This document shows, one piece after another, positions 1-6,332 of a stretch of DNA of 7,990 bases (within the stretch, counting starts at the first letter, position 1; the number at the start of each line of letters is the position of its first letter). The stretch comes from Verrucomicrobiota bacterium (GTDB lineage: Bacteria; Verrucomicrobiota; Verrucomicrobiia; Opitutales; Coraliomargaritaceae), in contig JAQCDT010000054.1 of assembly GCA_027620575.1 (NCBI GenBank), positions 1 to 7,990 of the forward strand, in the 5' to 3' direction. A model generated the notes under the pieces. That model had not been told where the DNA came from, did no database searches, and saw only the letters and a program-made list of their open reading frames with translations. The translations under genes were made by a program, and so were the position numbers.

Positions 1-50
1 TGTATGTCGTTCAAGTTACATTGAAGTTAAAGCGATAAAAACTCTAAGAA

Positions 51-1409
51 TTACTGTTTTCGAGCAGCTCGTTCAACTCGATCTTTATAGTCTTTTAAAT
101 TTCTATCTGATTCAATTCGTAGTGCGCGATTAAGCAAAGGTAATGCTTCATCATACTGTTTATTATTCACCAAAGTTTGTGCATGAGCCACCAAAGCAGG
201 GCGTTCATATTTGCGAATTTTTTGAGCCTGTTCAAAGCGTGTGATGGCCTCGGGAAGTTTGCCCTGATCTGCGTAATATTTAGCAAGTTCAATGATGGCT
301 TCACCATTGAGTAAATCACGTTCAATAATCTGAACAAGTAATTTAGCCGCTACATTATCTTGACCTTTTCCGCGGGCAATTTTTGCTTCATAGGTAAGTA
401 ACTCTAAATCAGCATCATCATCCATAGTATCGGAGAAATCATTCCTTATTCTAGTGATGATGGCTTCTGCTTGATCGTAATTAACCGTAAGAGTGAGTAC
501 TTTTGCTGACTTAATTAGTAGGTCCAGGTCTTTGTCTTCCGCAAGTTCAGCCGCTAATAAATAGGCATTCAATGCAAGATCCGGCATTTCGTTATTCATG
601 TAAATATCGCCTAGTAAACTGAGCGTCTGGATGTCTGCTTTGTTTAAGCGTTGCACAACCTCTAAATTACGAGCTGCTTTTAAACTCTCCTCTAAACCAA
701 GATAGGCGTTACTTTGTAGAATCCAATAATCCGTGTTATTTGGATCATCGCTAATCATTGTTTCAAAAATAGCCACTGCATCAGAATATTGCCCCATTTC
801 TAAGAGGCAACGAGCTAGTCCAAGTTTCCAATCGACGGTTTCAGGTTGCATGAGTATTGCTTGTCGGTATGCAGCTTCTGCTGGATAATAATTGCCTTGT
901 GTTAGATAGCTATAAGCAAGAAGTCCATAGGCTCGACCATCCACATCACCTAGTTCCATTGATTTTGAGATCGATTCAATTGCCGAGGCAAAATCACCAC
1001 TTTGGATATGGACAAAGCCAAGATTTTTATAAGCTCTTCTAAAAGCAGGATATTTTTTGATAGCTTGGTTATAATATTGCTCCGCTTCATTTAGCTGTCC
1101 TTCTTGAAAGTATAAATTGGCTAATATGAAATCAAAAGCCGCACTGTCATCACTTTTAATTTGAGGTGCAAGCTGTTTAATCGCTTCATCTGGTCGAGCT
1201 TTAATTACTTTGATTAAAGTACGAAGTGTGCTTTTTTCTTCTTCGCTAAGGGTCGGTTCATAGCCAGCGAGTGTGCCATAGCTAGCTGTAAATTCTTTTT
1301 GGAACTGTGGGTCATCCCATAGTTCAGACATTGGATTGCCCTTTTTAGTTTGCCCAATAAGAGGAAGGGTAGCGAGTGTACAGATGAGAGTGATTAGGAT
1401 CTGTTTCAT
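51..1409 (-). CDS. Exported TPR-repeat protein, last gene of the TonB operon
   Basis: The protein has 452 residues from the chosen ATG at 1409. It opens with a Sec signal peptide (MKQILITLICTLATLPLIG, then QTKK), followed by an acidic linker. From about residue 80 to the end it is a solenoid of helical TPR units; for example AFDFILANLYFQEGQLNEAE and AYKNLGFVHIQSGDFASAIE show the usual L/G/Y/A/A spacing. An in-frame ATG 10 codons upstream (1439) would put polar residues before the signal peptide and leave only 5 bases after tonB, so I prefer 1409. The gene lies 35 bases after tonB. TPR proteins close comparable DUF3450-TtpC-ExbB-ExbD-TonB operons in marine gammaproteobacteria, where they are thought to help TonB-dependent uptake from the periplasm. 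That role is inferred here. No catalytic motif is visible. The gene ends in TAA, and no clear terminator follows before the window edge. Confidence 0.85.
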   Translation of the reverse strand: MKQILITLICTLATLPLIGQTKKGNPMSELWDDPQFQKEFTASYGTLAGYEPTLSEEEKSTLRTLIKVIKARPDEAIKQLAPQIKSDDSAAFDFILANLYFQEGQLNEAEQYYNQAIKKYPAFRRAYKNLGFVHIQSGDFASAIESISKSMELGDVDGRAYGLLAYSYLTQGNYYPAEAAYRQAILMQPETVDWKLGLARCLLEMGQYSDAVAIFETMISDDPNNTDYWILQSNAYLGLEESLKAARNLEVVQRLNKADIQTLSLLGDIYMNNEMPDLALNAYLLAAELAEDKDLDLLIKSAKVLTLTVNYDQAEAIITRIRNDFSDTMDDDADLELLTYEAKIARGKGQDNVAAKLLVQIIERDLLNGEAIIELAKYYADQGKLPEAITRFEQAQKIRKYERPALVAHAQTLVNNKQYDEALPLLNRALRIESDRNLKDYKDRVERAARKQ

Positions 1410-1444
1410 GATAGTGTTATTTTTAGTGAAATTATGCATTTAAA

Positions 1445-2104
1445 TTATTGTAAAGTGTATGGAATTTTAACACGAACACGTGTTCGAACTTTTCGACCAT
1501 CTTTTTCACCAGGCGTAAAGACCCAGTTGCGAATGGCATCTACGGTAGGTGCTTCAAATATTGAATTACTCGAATCTTTAATGACCACGGACTCAACATC
1601 TCCGTTTTGGTCAACAATGAATTCCGCTAGAGCAAAACCTTCTAGGCCACTCGCTTTAGCCTTCGCGGGATAACGAGGAGGCAATTGCCGTCTTGGTTGT
1701 GGTTTTTTCTCAAGGTCATTGATATCAAAAATATCCATTCCAAGATTCGTTTTCTTAGCATCAAAAGTGGGTAAGGCAAAATCTCCAGATAAAGCACCGC
1801 CAGTCCCAGGTTCTAGGGCCATGTCGAGTTGCTCTAAAGAGATAGGAGGCGGAGGAGAATCGAGCTCGGGTGGAGGCTCTTCTTCTTCGGGTTCAGGTGG
1901 AGGGGGTGGATCCTCGGGCGGTGGAGGCGGTGGAGGAGGGGCGACTTCAAAAGAATCTATTGATTCATTTGATTTTTCATAATTGTTGAAGATCTGAGTT
2001 AAAGGAATGGCCAAAAAGAGTAAAAAGCTTACAGCAATACCGATTAAAATACTGTTATTCTTATTTTGTTTAGATTCTTTGAGCGATTTAAATGTTTTAG
2101 ACAT
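1445..2104 (-). CDS. tonB: TonB energy-transducing protein (TonB2-like)
   Basis: TonB carries the proton-motive-force signal from the ExbB-ExbD motor across the periplasm to outer-membrane receptors. This 219-residue protein has a short basic cytoplasmic N-terminus, one membrane anchor (about residues 18-39), a proline-rich acidic spacer (56-87, starting with eight consecutive prolines) and a C-terminal TonB domain (about 144-218). The domain opens with the typical PPRYPAKAKASGLEG stretch and contains FIVDQNGDV and AIRNWVFTPG, all family hallmarks. The spacer is short and rich in Pro-Glu, without the Lys-Pro half seen in E. coli TonB; this is common in TonB2-type proteins. The gene lies 37 bases after the full-length exbD reading frame (TAA at 2142-2144) and 35 bases before the TPR gene, consistent with one transcript. 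No Shine-Dalgarno sequence precedes the ATG. Confidence 0.95.
   Translation of the reverse strand: MSKTFKSLKESKQNKNNSILIGIAVSFLLFLAIPLTQIFNNYEKSNESIDSFEVAPPPPPPPPEDPPPPPEPEEEEPPPELDSPPPPISLEQLDMALEPGTGGALSGDFALPTFDAKKTNLGMDIFDINDLEKKPQPRRQLPPRYPAKAKASGLEGFALAEFIVDQNGDVESVVIKDSSNSIFEAPTVDAIRNWVFTPGEKDGRKVRTRVRVKIPYTLQ
1844..1939 (-). repeat. Proline-rich low-complexity tract inside tonB
   Basis: These 32 codons are almost entirely CCN (Pro) and GAN (Glu/Asp), giving runs of 8, 5, 3 and 4 prolines. On the plus strand this reads as a long GGTGGAGGAGG-type purine tract. It encodes the extended periplasmic spacer of TonB. Eight consecutive prolines are expected to stall ribosomes and need EF-P, and such a tract is prone to length change by slippage. 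Confidence 0.85.
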
Positions 2105-2141
2105 TGAAACTTTAAAGTTTAAGGTAAACGGATATTATACT

Positions 2142-2240
2142 TTAACGCTTAGTCGAGAAATTGATTTTTTTCGCACCCGCTAGTTTCGCTTCTCCATAGA
2201 CTCTAGCAAATGTTCCGTGACTTGCACCTTCGTCTGACTA
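2142..2240 (-). pseudogene. exbD: ExbD C-terminal tail downstream of an in-frame UAG
   Basis: The exbD frame stops at UAG (2238-2240) after codon 101. It then continues unbroken for 31 codons to TAA (2142-2144). The tail reads SDEGASHGTFARVYGEAK, then LAGAKKINFSTKR. Directly after PVII, this is the standard end of an ExbD periplasmic domain (family pattern PVIIxADxxxxxGxxxxVxxxAKxAGxxxxxxST). No frame change is needed to join the halves. The rejoined protein would have 133 residues, the normal ExbD length. The UAG sits where family members often have Gln or a charged residue, and CAG to UAG is a single C-to-T change. Possible explanations are a recent nonsense mutation, a base-call error, natural readthrough or suppression. 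The sequence alone cannot separate them. Confidence 0.9.
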
Positions 2241-2543
2241 AATGATAACAGGGAGATCTTCATTTAATAATAAGCGTTTTACTATAGCACCTACACCATT
2301 AATACCAATATCACGACCACCGTAGATCACTTTGTTTTCTTTAGTCACAGCAATGAGGATACTATTTTTCTCTAACTGAACAGAAGCAGCAGCTTCTGGT
2401 TTGTTGACTTCAACACCTGTTTCTTCAACAAAAACAGTCGTTACAATAAAGAAGATTAACAGTATGAAAACCATATCAATCATTGGAGACAGATTGATTT
2501 CAACGTCTTCGCGTTCATTTGAATTAATTTTTCTTCTGAGCAT
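2238..2543 (-). CDS. exbD: ExbD/TolR-family proton-channel subunit, cut short by an in-frame UAG
   Basis: ExbD forms the proton-conducting motor with ExbB and energises TonB. The 101 residues up to the stop contain a basic cytoplasmic N-terminus (MLRRKINSNEREDVEINLSP), one membrane helix (about 22-40) carrying the essential Asp (D23 in LSPMIDMVFILL), and most of the periplasmic domain, including the ILIAVTKENKVIYGG strands and EDLPVII. Normal ExbD proteins have about 130-140 residues, so about 31 C-terminal residues are lost. They are still encoded in frame beyond the UAG (see the separate entry). The gene lies 31 bases after exbB. If the stop is real and terminates, the motor probably lacks its last helix and strand and may not work. 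The remaining 133 bases before tonB would then be untranslated and could reduce coupling to tonB. Confidence 0.92.
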   Translation of the reverse strand: MLRRKINSNEREDVEINLSPMIDMVFILLIFFIVTTVFVEETGVEVNKPEAAASVQLEKNSILIAVTKENKVIYGGRDIGINGVGAIVKRLLLNEDLPVII

Positions 2544-2574
2544 ATGCGTTAAGTGTTTAGAAAGGGAGAGAAGA

Positions 2575-3168
2575 TTATTTTAAATCTAAGGCAGTCAGTG
2601 ATTGAGATTCAAGCCGAAGTATTGCAGATGCAATACTACTTTTTTGCCTTTGAATGACCAAAATTAGGAATATACCTGGTAAAGCGATGAAAAGTCCAGT
2701 TTGTGTGGTAATAAGAGCTTCAGAGATACCTGCTGCAACCATATCGACTGTTTCAGAGCCTCCACCAGAAGATATTGCGGAGAAAGTGCCTAGCATACCA
2801 ATGACAGTACCTAAGAGACCCATGAGGGGCGCTGAAGCCACCAATGTATTTAAGAAAATTAACTTACGATCTATTTTATGAAGTATATTTTGTTCAATCT
2901 CTTCAAAGCGGCTTCTCAAATGCTTTGAAGCTGTCACGTTTTCTTGTGTATAGCGAATAATTTCTTTGGCTTGTACAGGTGCCTGCTCAGGATCTAGTAT
3001 CCATGATTTAAGGTTTTGATCCGGTTTTATCTTTAAATCAAAACTTTTAAGAAACAGAAACATTTCAAAGCCAGTTGTATAAATCAAAATAGCTAAGAGG
3101 CACAATGGAATCATCACCCAGCCACCGCTGCCCCAAATACTGAAAATATCTGTTATGATGAGAACCAT
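2575..3168 (-). CDS. exbB: ExbB/TolQ/MotA-type proton-channel protein (short ExbB)
   Basis: This 197-residue inner-membrane protein is the ExbB scaffold that surrounds ExbD and helps use the proton gradient to drive TonB. It shows an N-terminal hydrophobic helix (about residues 16-40), a soluble cytoplasmic stretch, then the MotA/TolQ/ExbB signature: APLMGLLGTVIGML (113-126) and GISEALITTQTGLFIALPG (147-165), which form the second and third membrane helices. Its length fits the short ExbB2 type. The ATG overlaps the upstream TtpC-like gene's stop by one base (TAATG), which suggests translational coupling. exbD follows after 31 bases. It is a paralogue of the C-terminal half of the TtpC-like protein upstream; two ExbB-like proteins per operon are typical of TonB2/TtpC systems. 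Confidence 0.93.
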   Translation of the reverse strand: MVLIITDIFSIWGSGGWVMIPLCLLAILIYTTGFEMFLFLKSFDLKIKPDQNLKSWILDPEQAPVQAKEIIRYTQENVTASKHLRSRFEEIEQNILHKIDRKLIFLNTLVASAPLMGLLGTVIGMLGTFSAISSGGGSETVDMVAAGISEALITTQTGLFIALPGIFLILVIQRQKSSIASAILRLESQSLTALDLK

Positions 3169-4577
3169 TAATTTGAGTCAGCGTTTTTGATTCCGGTGAT
3201 TCCATTAATAAAACTCACGGAAATTTGTTCTAGATCACCTATTTTTTGCTTAGACATACGTGAAAGTAAGCCGTGTAAAATCAGTGATGGAATCGCTACA
3301 ACCAATCCAAGTTCAGTTGTCACAAGAGCTTCAGAAATACCAGACGATAAACTTTTAGCATCTCCAGTTCCAAAAATAGTGATCAAAGTAAACGTCTTAA
3401 TCATACCTGTAACGGTTCCTAAAAGTCCTAAGAGTGGTGCGGCTGCCGCAGTTAAAGCCATAAAAGGTAAGAATCGTTCTAATGTGGGTTGAGCGGATAG
3501 GATTTTCTCAAAAAGAATTTCTTCAAGGTTTGTACTCTTGATTTTATGGTTTTCCACTGCAGTCACGAGTAGATTACCTCCTACACCTTCAAGCTTACTG
3601 GCTTGGGCAAGTGCTTCGTCTGTATCGCCTGATTCAATGGACTGAATAACTTTTTGCACATTTTTCCGAGAAGGTGTCTTGAAATTAGTGATTTCATAGG
3701 CCTTAAACCCGCCAATTAATAAACAGACAATACCCAATGAAATGATCACAACACCTACACTGCCTCCTTTGGCTAAATGTTCAAAAAGGGTATCATTTCC
3801 TTCCACGATTTTTAAGGCTTTTCCTAAAGTGACATCCACAGGGATGGATCCTTCTCCATTTTCGATAAAGTTAGCCAAGCCTTTTTCGTAATTGCTTCCG
3901 GGTAAAGCGATGGCGGCCTCAGCTGCATTCAAACGAGTGACGGCAATACCTTGAATGCTAGAGTCTTTAGCATTAAAGTATACAGAGGGGCCGTACGCAG
4001 AAAATTGACCTTCAATGATATCGCCATTTGGAGTTAACGCCAGACCTTCATAAGTGTAACCACCAACCAATTGCTTAAGGCGATTTAAAGCGACTGAAAT
4101 GACCTCGAGTTGTTTTTGAAAGCGTTCAGCTTGATCGGCATCTGAATCATCGAGAATCAAACGTGCCTCATCAATGACATCTTGGTAAAGTTGTACCTCA
4201 CTGAAATCAATTCTTGATTCAAAGGTACGGACAAATTCATCTAGCAGACTAGCAGCATAATCATTTTGTTCATTGAGTCCTTTAACTTGATCACGTAAGC
4301 GATTCAAACCCATATCATTGTTATCTCTGAGTCTGAGCAAACGATCGACTTTGCTTTGTTTTTGACGTACTTCACTTTCGAGTTCTGCTACATCGTTGAT
4401 CAATGGTACTTTGACCGTAGCAATGTTTTTGCGAACTTCAGCCAATTCTTCAAGTGAAAGCGCTAAATCAGAAGTGGCTTTTTTTGATGCAGAGGACAGT
4501 GTTTCTGAACCTAATAGAGATAAGCAGAAGCCTATGCTGGTGATTAAAATGACAATTATAGATTTAAAAGGGTGCAT
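3168..4577 (-). CDS. TtpC-like protein: periplasmic coiled-coil domain fused to MotA/TolQ/ExbB channel
   Basis: The protein has 469 residues, more than twice the length of a plain ExbB. In order it shows a signal peptide (1-23, cleavage likely near LLGS/ET), a long charged coiled coil (about 36-120), a small strand-rich periplasmic module (about 172-250; TYEGLALTPNGDIIEG then YGPSVYFNAKDSSIQG), a membrane helix (273-292) and a C-terminal ExbB domain. That domain contains APLLGLLGTVTGMI (380-393) and GISEALVTTELGLVVAIP (413-430). This architecture matches TtpC, the extra component of Vibrio TonB2 systems that is required together with ExbB2-ExbD2-TonB2. It starts 14 bases after the DUF3450 gene and overlaps exbB by one base. 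The periplasmic half resembles the DUF3450 protein next door. I am confident of the family but not of which receptor it serves. Confidence 0.92.
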   Translation of the reverse strand: MHPFKSIIVILITSIGFCLSLLGSETLSSASKKATSDLALSLEELAEVRKNIATVKVPLINDVAELESEVRQKQSKVDRLLRLRDNNDMGLNRLRDQVKGLNEQNDYAASLLDEFVRTFESRIDFSEVQLYQDVIDEARLILDDSDADQAERFQKQLEVISVALNRLKQLVGGYTYEGLALTPNGDIIEGQFSAYGPSVYFNAKDSSIQGIAVTRLNAAEAAIALPGSNYEKGLANFIENGEGSIPVDVTLGKALKIVEGNDTLFEHLAKGGSVGVVIISLGIVCLLIGGFKAYEITNFKTPSRKNVQKVIQSIESGDTDEALAQASKLEGVGGNLLVTAVENHKIKSTNLEEILFEKILSAQPTLERFLPFMALTAAAAPLLGLLGTVTGMIKTFTLITIFGTGDAKSLSSGISEALVTTELGLVVAIPSLILHGLLSRMSKQKIGDLEQISVSFINGITGIKNADSN

Positions 4578-4591
4578 AATGATTAAGCTAT

Positions 4592-5365
4592 TTAAAGAGT
4601 TTTAGTTTGGGCAGGTACTTGGATGAATTGAATTTCTCCTGTCCCTTCGTAAATATCGACAAGTTGTTTGATTTGTGGACCGACACCATCAATTACAGGC
4701 CATTCCCATCCATTCGCCGTTGGAATTCCGACACCCGCATATTTGCCTGAGTCATCTACATAGTAGGCGCTCGCCAAACCCATATATAAAGTAGTAACCT
4801 GAACAATTTTTCCTTCTTCAAATTCCCTTGCTTCACTCGTTGCTGTAATCGTTGTATTAAATTTGTCTGTTTGACTGAGTATACCAACGATATTTTGTAC
4901 TCTTTGGCCGAGAGATAGGTCTGTTTTTTCTGGATTATCAGGTAATCGGCGAATCAATGGACGAATTTTTTCTATCAGTGGATCCGGTAATGATGGGATG
5001 ATCGCTTTTAGTGAATTCTCTAGTGAACCGATTGAAGATGCAACGACTTTTGAAGCTGCTTTCAAAGATTCTTTTTGGGCAGTAAGTGAAGAACGTTCTT
5101 CATCAGAGGCACTCGCAGATTCTTTCAAATCTTTTAATTCAGAGTCAAGTCGAGCAACTTCTGAAGTGAGTAATGCATGAGTCTTTTCAAGTAAGCCTTT
5201 TTCTATTTTCCATTGAGAGGTTTCTTTAGAAATGATTTGTTCAGTTTCTACCCATTGTTCAATAGTGCTGCGTGTGTCATCGACAAGTTTTTCCCCAGAT
5301 AAACTTACGGAAAAAGTTAACATGAAAATGGGAAGTGAGAATTTTGATAAATTTTTCAGATTCAT
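4592..5365 (-). CDS. DUF3450 family periplasmic coiled-coil protein, first gene of the TonB operon
   Basis: From the ATG at 5365 the protein has 257 residues: a signal peptide (1-23, MNLKNLSKFSLPIFMLTFSV then SLSG), a coiled coil (about 28-120, many Glu/Lys/Ser), a helical region with IRPLIRRLPD, and a C-terminal strand-rich module (LYMGLASAYYVDDSGKYAGV then GWEW). The LPD motif and a G-x-x-x-x-Y-Y module followed by a G-W-x-W segment are what I recognise as DUF3450. The frame stays open 26 codons further to 5443, but that start would lie upstream of the -10 box at 5432-5437 and would bury the signal peptide, so 5365 is the better start. Genes of this family head TonB2/TtpC operons in marine Gram-negatives; the molecular role is unknown. 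It probably works in the periplasm with the TtpC-like protein. Confidence 0.88.
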   Translation of the reverse strand: MNLKNLSKFSLPIFMLTFSVSLSGEKLVDDTRSTIEQWVETEQIISKETSQWKIEKGLLEKTHALLTSEVARLDSELKDLKESASASDEERSSLTAQKESLKAASKVVASSIGSLENSLKAIIPSLPDPLIEKIRPLIRRLPDNPEKTDLSLGQRVQNIVGILSQTDKFNTTITATSEAREFEEGKIVQVTTLYMGLASAYYVDDSGKYAGVGIPTANGWEWPVIDGVGPQIKQLVDIYEGTGEIQFIQVPAQTKTL

Positions 5366-5431
5366 AATAGTGTTAGTTTTAACTTTTTTGATAAATTTAA
5401 AATACTTTGCGACCCTTAAATGCATCATTGC

Positions 5432-5437
5432 ATTATA
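5432..5437 (-). promoter_or_regulatory. -10 box of the TonB operon promoter
   Basis: The minus strand carries an exact TATAAT in the 111-base gap before the DUF3450 gene. It predicts a transcript starting near 5425 and a leader of about 60 bases. No good TTGACA-like -35 lies at 16-18 bases; instead the 11-base-period repeat occupies that place, as in activator-dependent promoters. Confidence 0.55.
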
Positions 5438-5446
5438 TTGCATAAA

Positions 5447-5464
5447 ATTAACATAGCTGTAACA
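5447..5464 (-). promoter_or_regulatory. Pho-box-like direct repeat upstream of the TonB operon
   Basis: The minus strand reads TGTTACA GCTA TGTTAAT: two 7-base half-sites with a 4-base spacer and an 11-base period, ending 9 bases before the TATAAT box. This spacing, orientation and position are those of E. coli Pho boxes bound by PhoB (half-site CTGTCAT), although the half-site sequence differs. A better-matched copy precedes the phosphoesterase gene. Binding by a PhoB/OmpR-family response regulator is inferred. Confidence 0.5.
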
Positions 5465-5476
5465 TAGGGTATAGGG

Positions 5477-6226
5477 TTAAAGTTTATTTGAATAGTAGAT
5501 GATTTCAAAACGGCCATCGGGATATTCGGCGATTCCGCTTAGAGACTCCACCCAATCGCCTGAATTCAAATAATGAATATCACCGATTTGCTTATCGATT
5601 GCAGTATGAATATGTCCGCAAATAATCCCTGAACAGTTCGCTTTTTTTGCTGCGTTTGTTAACTTATCTTCTAAATTATCCGAGGACCCGACAATCGATT
5701 TAACTTTCGCTTTTGCCACTTTGCTAATTGAAAAATAGGGCTTACCTCTCCAAGCACGATATTTGTTATAGATTGCGTTTACCCCCATCATAAATTGATA
5801 AGCAATATCACCCAATATGGCTAACCATTTGTGTTTTTGAGCAACCGTATCAAAAGCATCGCCATGAGTGACTAAATAATGTCCATGTATATTTTCATGA
5901 ATATGTTCATGGATCATATTTAATTTCTCTAGAGGAAAATCCAAAACTTCTTCGAGCATTTCATCATGGTTGCCTTTTAAAAAAACAACTTCTATTGATG
6001 GGTCTTCTATGTAGCTGACTAATTGATTGAGGACTTGGCTATGGCTTTCTTGCCACCCACCTTGTCGCTTCAAGCTCCAGCCATCAATAATATCACCATT
6101 GAGTATCAGTTTTTTAAAGTGACAGCGTTTTAAAAAATCTAAAACTTCGTTAGCCTTGCAGTATTTTGTTCCAAGATGGATATCTGAAAGAATGAGTGTT
6201 TTTAACTGTAATGAAGGATTTTCCAC
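5477..6226 (-). CDS. Calcineurin-type metallophosphoesterase, COG2908 (PlcP-like rather than LpxH)
   Basis: The 249-residue cytoplasmic enzyme has every two-metal motif of the family: SDIHLG (14-19), NGDIID (about 43-48), GNHDE (about 85-89), THGD (about 120-123) and GHIH (about 204-207). It is therefore expected to hydrolyse a phosphodiester or phosphomonoester. Automatic annotation would say UDP-2,3-diacylglucosamine pyrophosphatase (LpxH). However, the C-terminus YLNSGDWVESLSGIAEYPDG and the YRAWRGKPYFSIS segment look like the PlcP branch, manganese-dependent phospholipases C that degrade phospholipids during phosphate starvation. The start is GTG, because DIH lies so near the N-terminus that later Met codons would remove it. 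No Shine-Dalgarno sequence is seen. A Pho-box-like repeat lies 60 bases upstream, which supports the PlcP reading. The substrate is unproven; many Bacteroidetes proteins share the GDWVE ending with no known role. Confidence 0.88.
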   Translation of the reverse strand: MENPSLQLKTLILSDIHLGTKYCKANEVLDFLKRCHFKKLILNGDIIDGWSLKRQGGWQESHSQVLNQLVSYIEDPSIEVVFLKGNHDEMLEEVLDFPLEKLNMIHEHIHENIHGHYLVTHGDAFDTVAQKHKWLAILGDIAYQFMMGVNAIYNKYRAWRGKPYFSISKVAKAKVKSIVGSSDNLEDKLTNAAKKANCSGIICGHIHTAIDKQIGDIHYLNSGDWVESLSGIAEYPDGRFEIIYYSNKL

Positions 6227-6286
6227 TAGTGGAGCAAAGATAACAAAATAAGGGCTTAAAATTCAACCTTAAACCTTTCAAGGAAG

Positions 6287-6304
6287 TGTAACATTCTTGT
6301 AACA
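6287..6304 (-). promoter_or_regulatory. Pho-box-like direct repeat upstream of the metallophosphoesterase
   Basis: The minus strand reads TGTTACA AGAA TGTTACA, a perfect 7-base direct repeat with a 4-base spacer and an 11-base period. It lies between the sulfatase stop and the phosphoesterase start, in the same orientation as the gene. Each half matches 5 of 7 bases of TGTCATA, the core of the E. coli Pho box. Only a weak -10 candidate (TTTAAG, 6268-6273) follows, 13 bases downstream. Confidence 0.5.
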
Positions 6305-6332
6305 AAACAAATGTGATTTGATTCAATGTTTT

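Noticed and set aside
1719..1982. Plus-strand frame coding a Gly/Ser-rich peptide
   Set aside because: It is the antisense image of the proline-rich tract of tonB. The sense frame has a clear TonB domain.
2142..2543. Frameshift as the cause of the broken exbD
   Set aside because: Both halves are in the same frame. A single UAG explains the break without any insertion or deletion.
5366..5443. Longer N-terminus for the DUF3450 protein (start at 5443)
   Set aside because: It would start upstream of the TATAAT box at 5432-5437 and place 26 mostly basic residues before a clear signal peptide.
5416..5445. AATGCA/TGCATT inverted and TTGCAT direct repeats near the TonB operon promoter
   Set aside because: They are short AT-rich repeats around the -10. 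They could be an operator, but nothing elsewhere in the window matches them.
5477..6226. Naming the phosphoesterase lpxH
   Set aside because: The metal motifs fit, but the C-terminal GDWVES region does not look like LpxH, so the symbol would overstate what is known.
6308..6320. Inverted repeat CAAAT-GTG-ATTTG as a sulfatase terminator
   Set aside because: The 5-bp stem is AT-rich with no proper U-tract after it, too weak to call.
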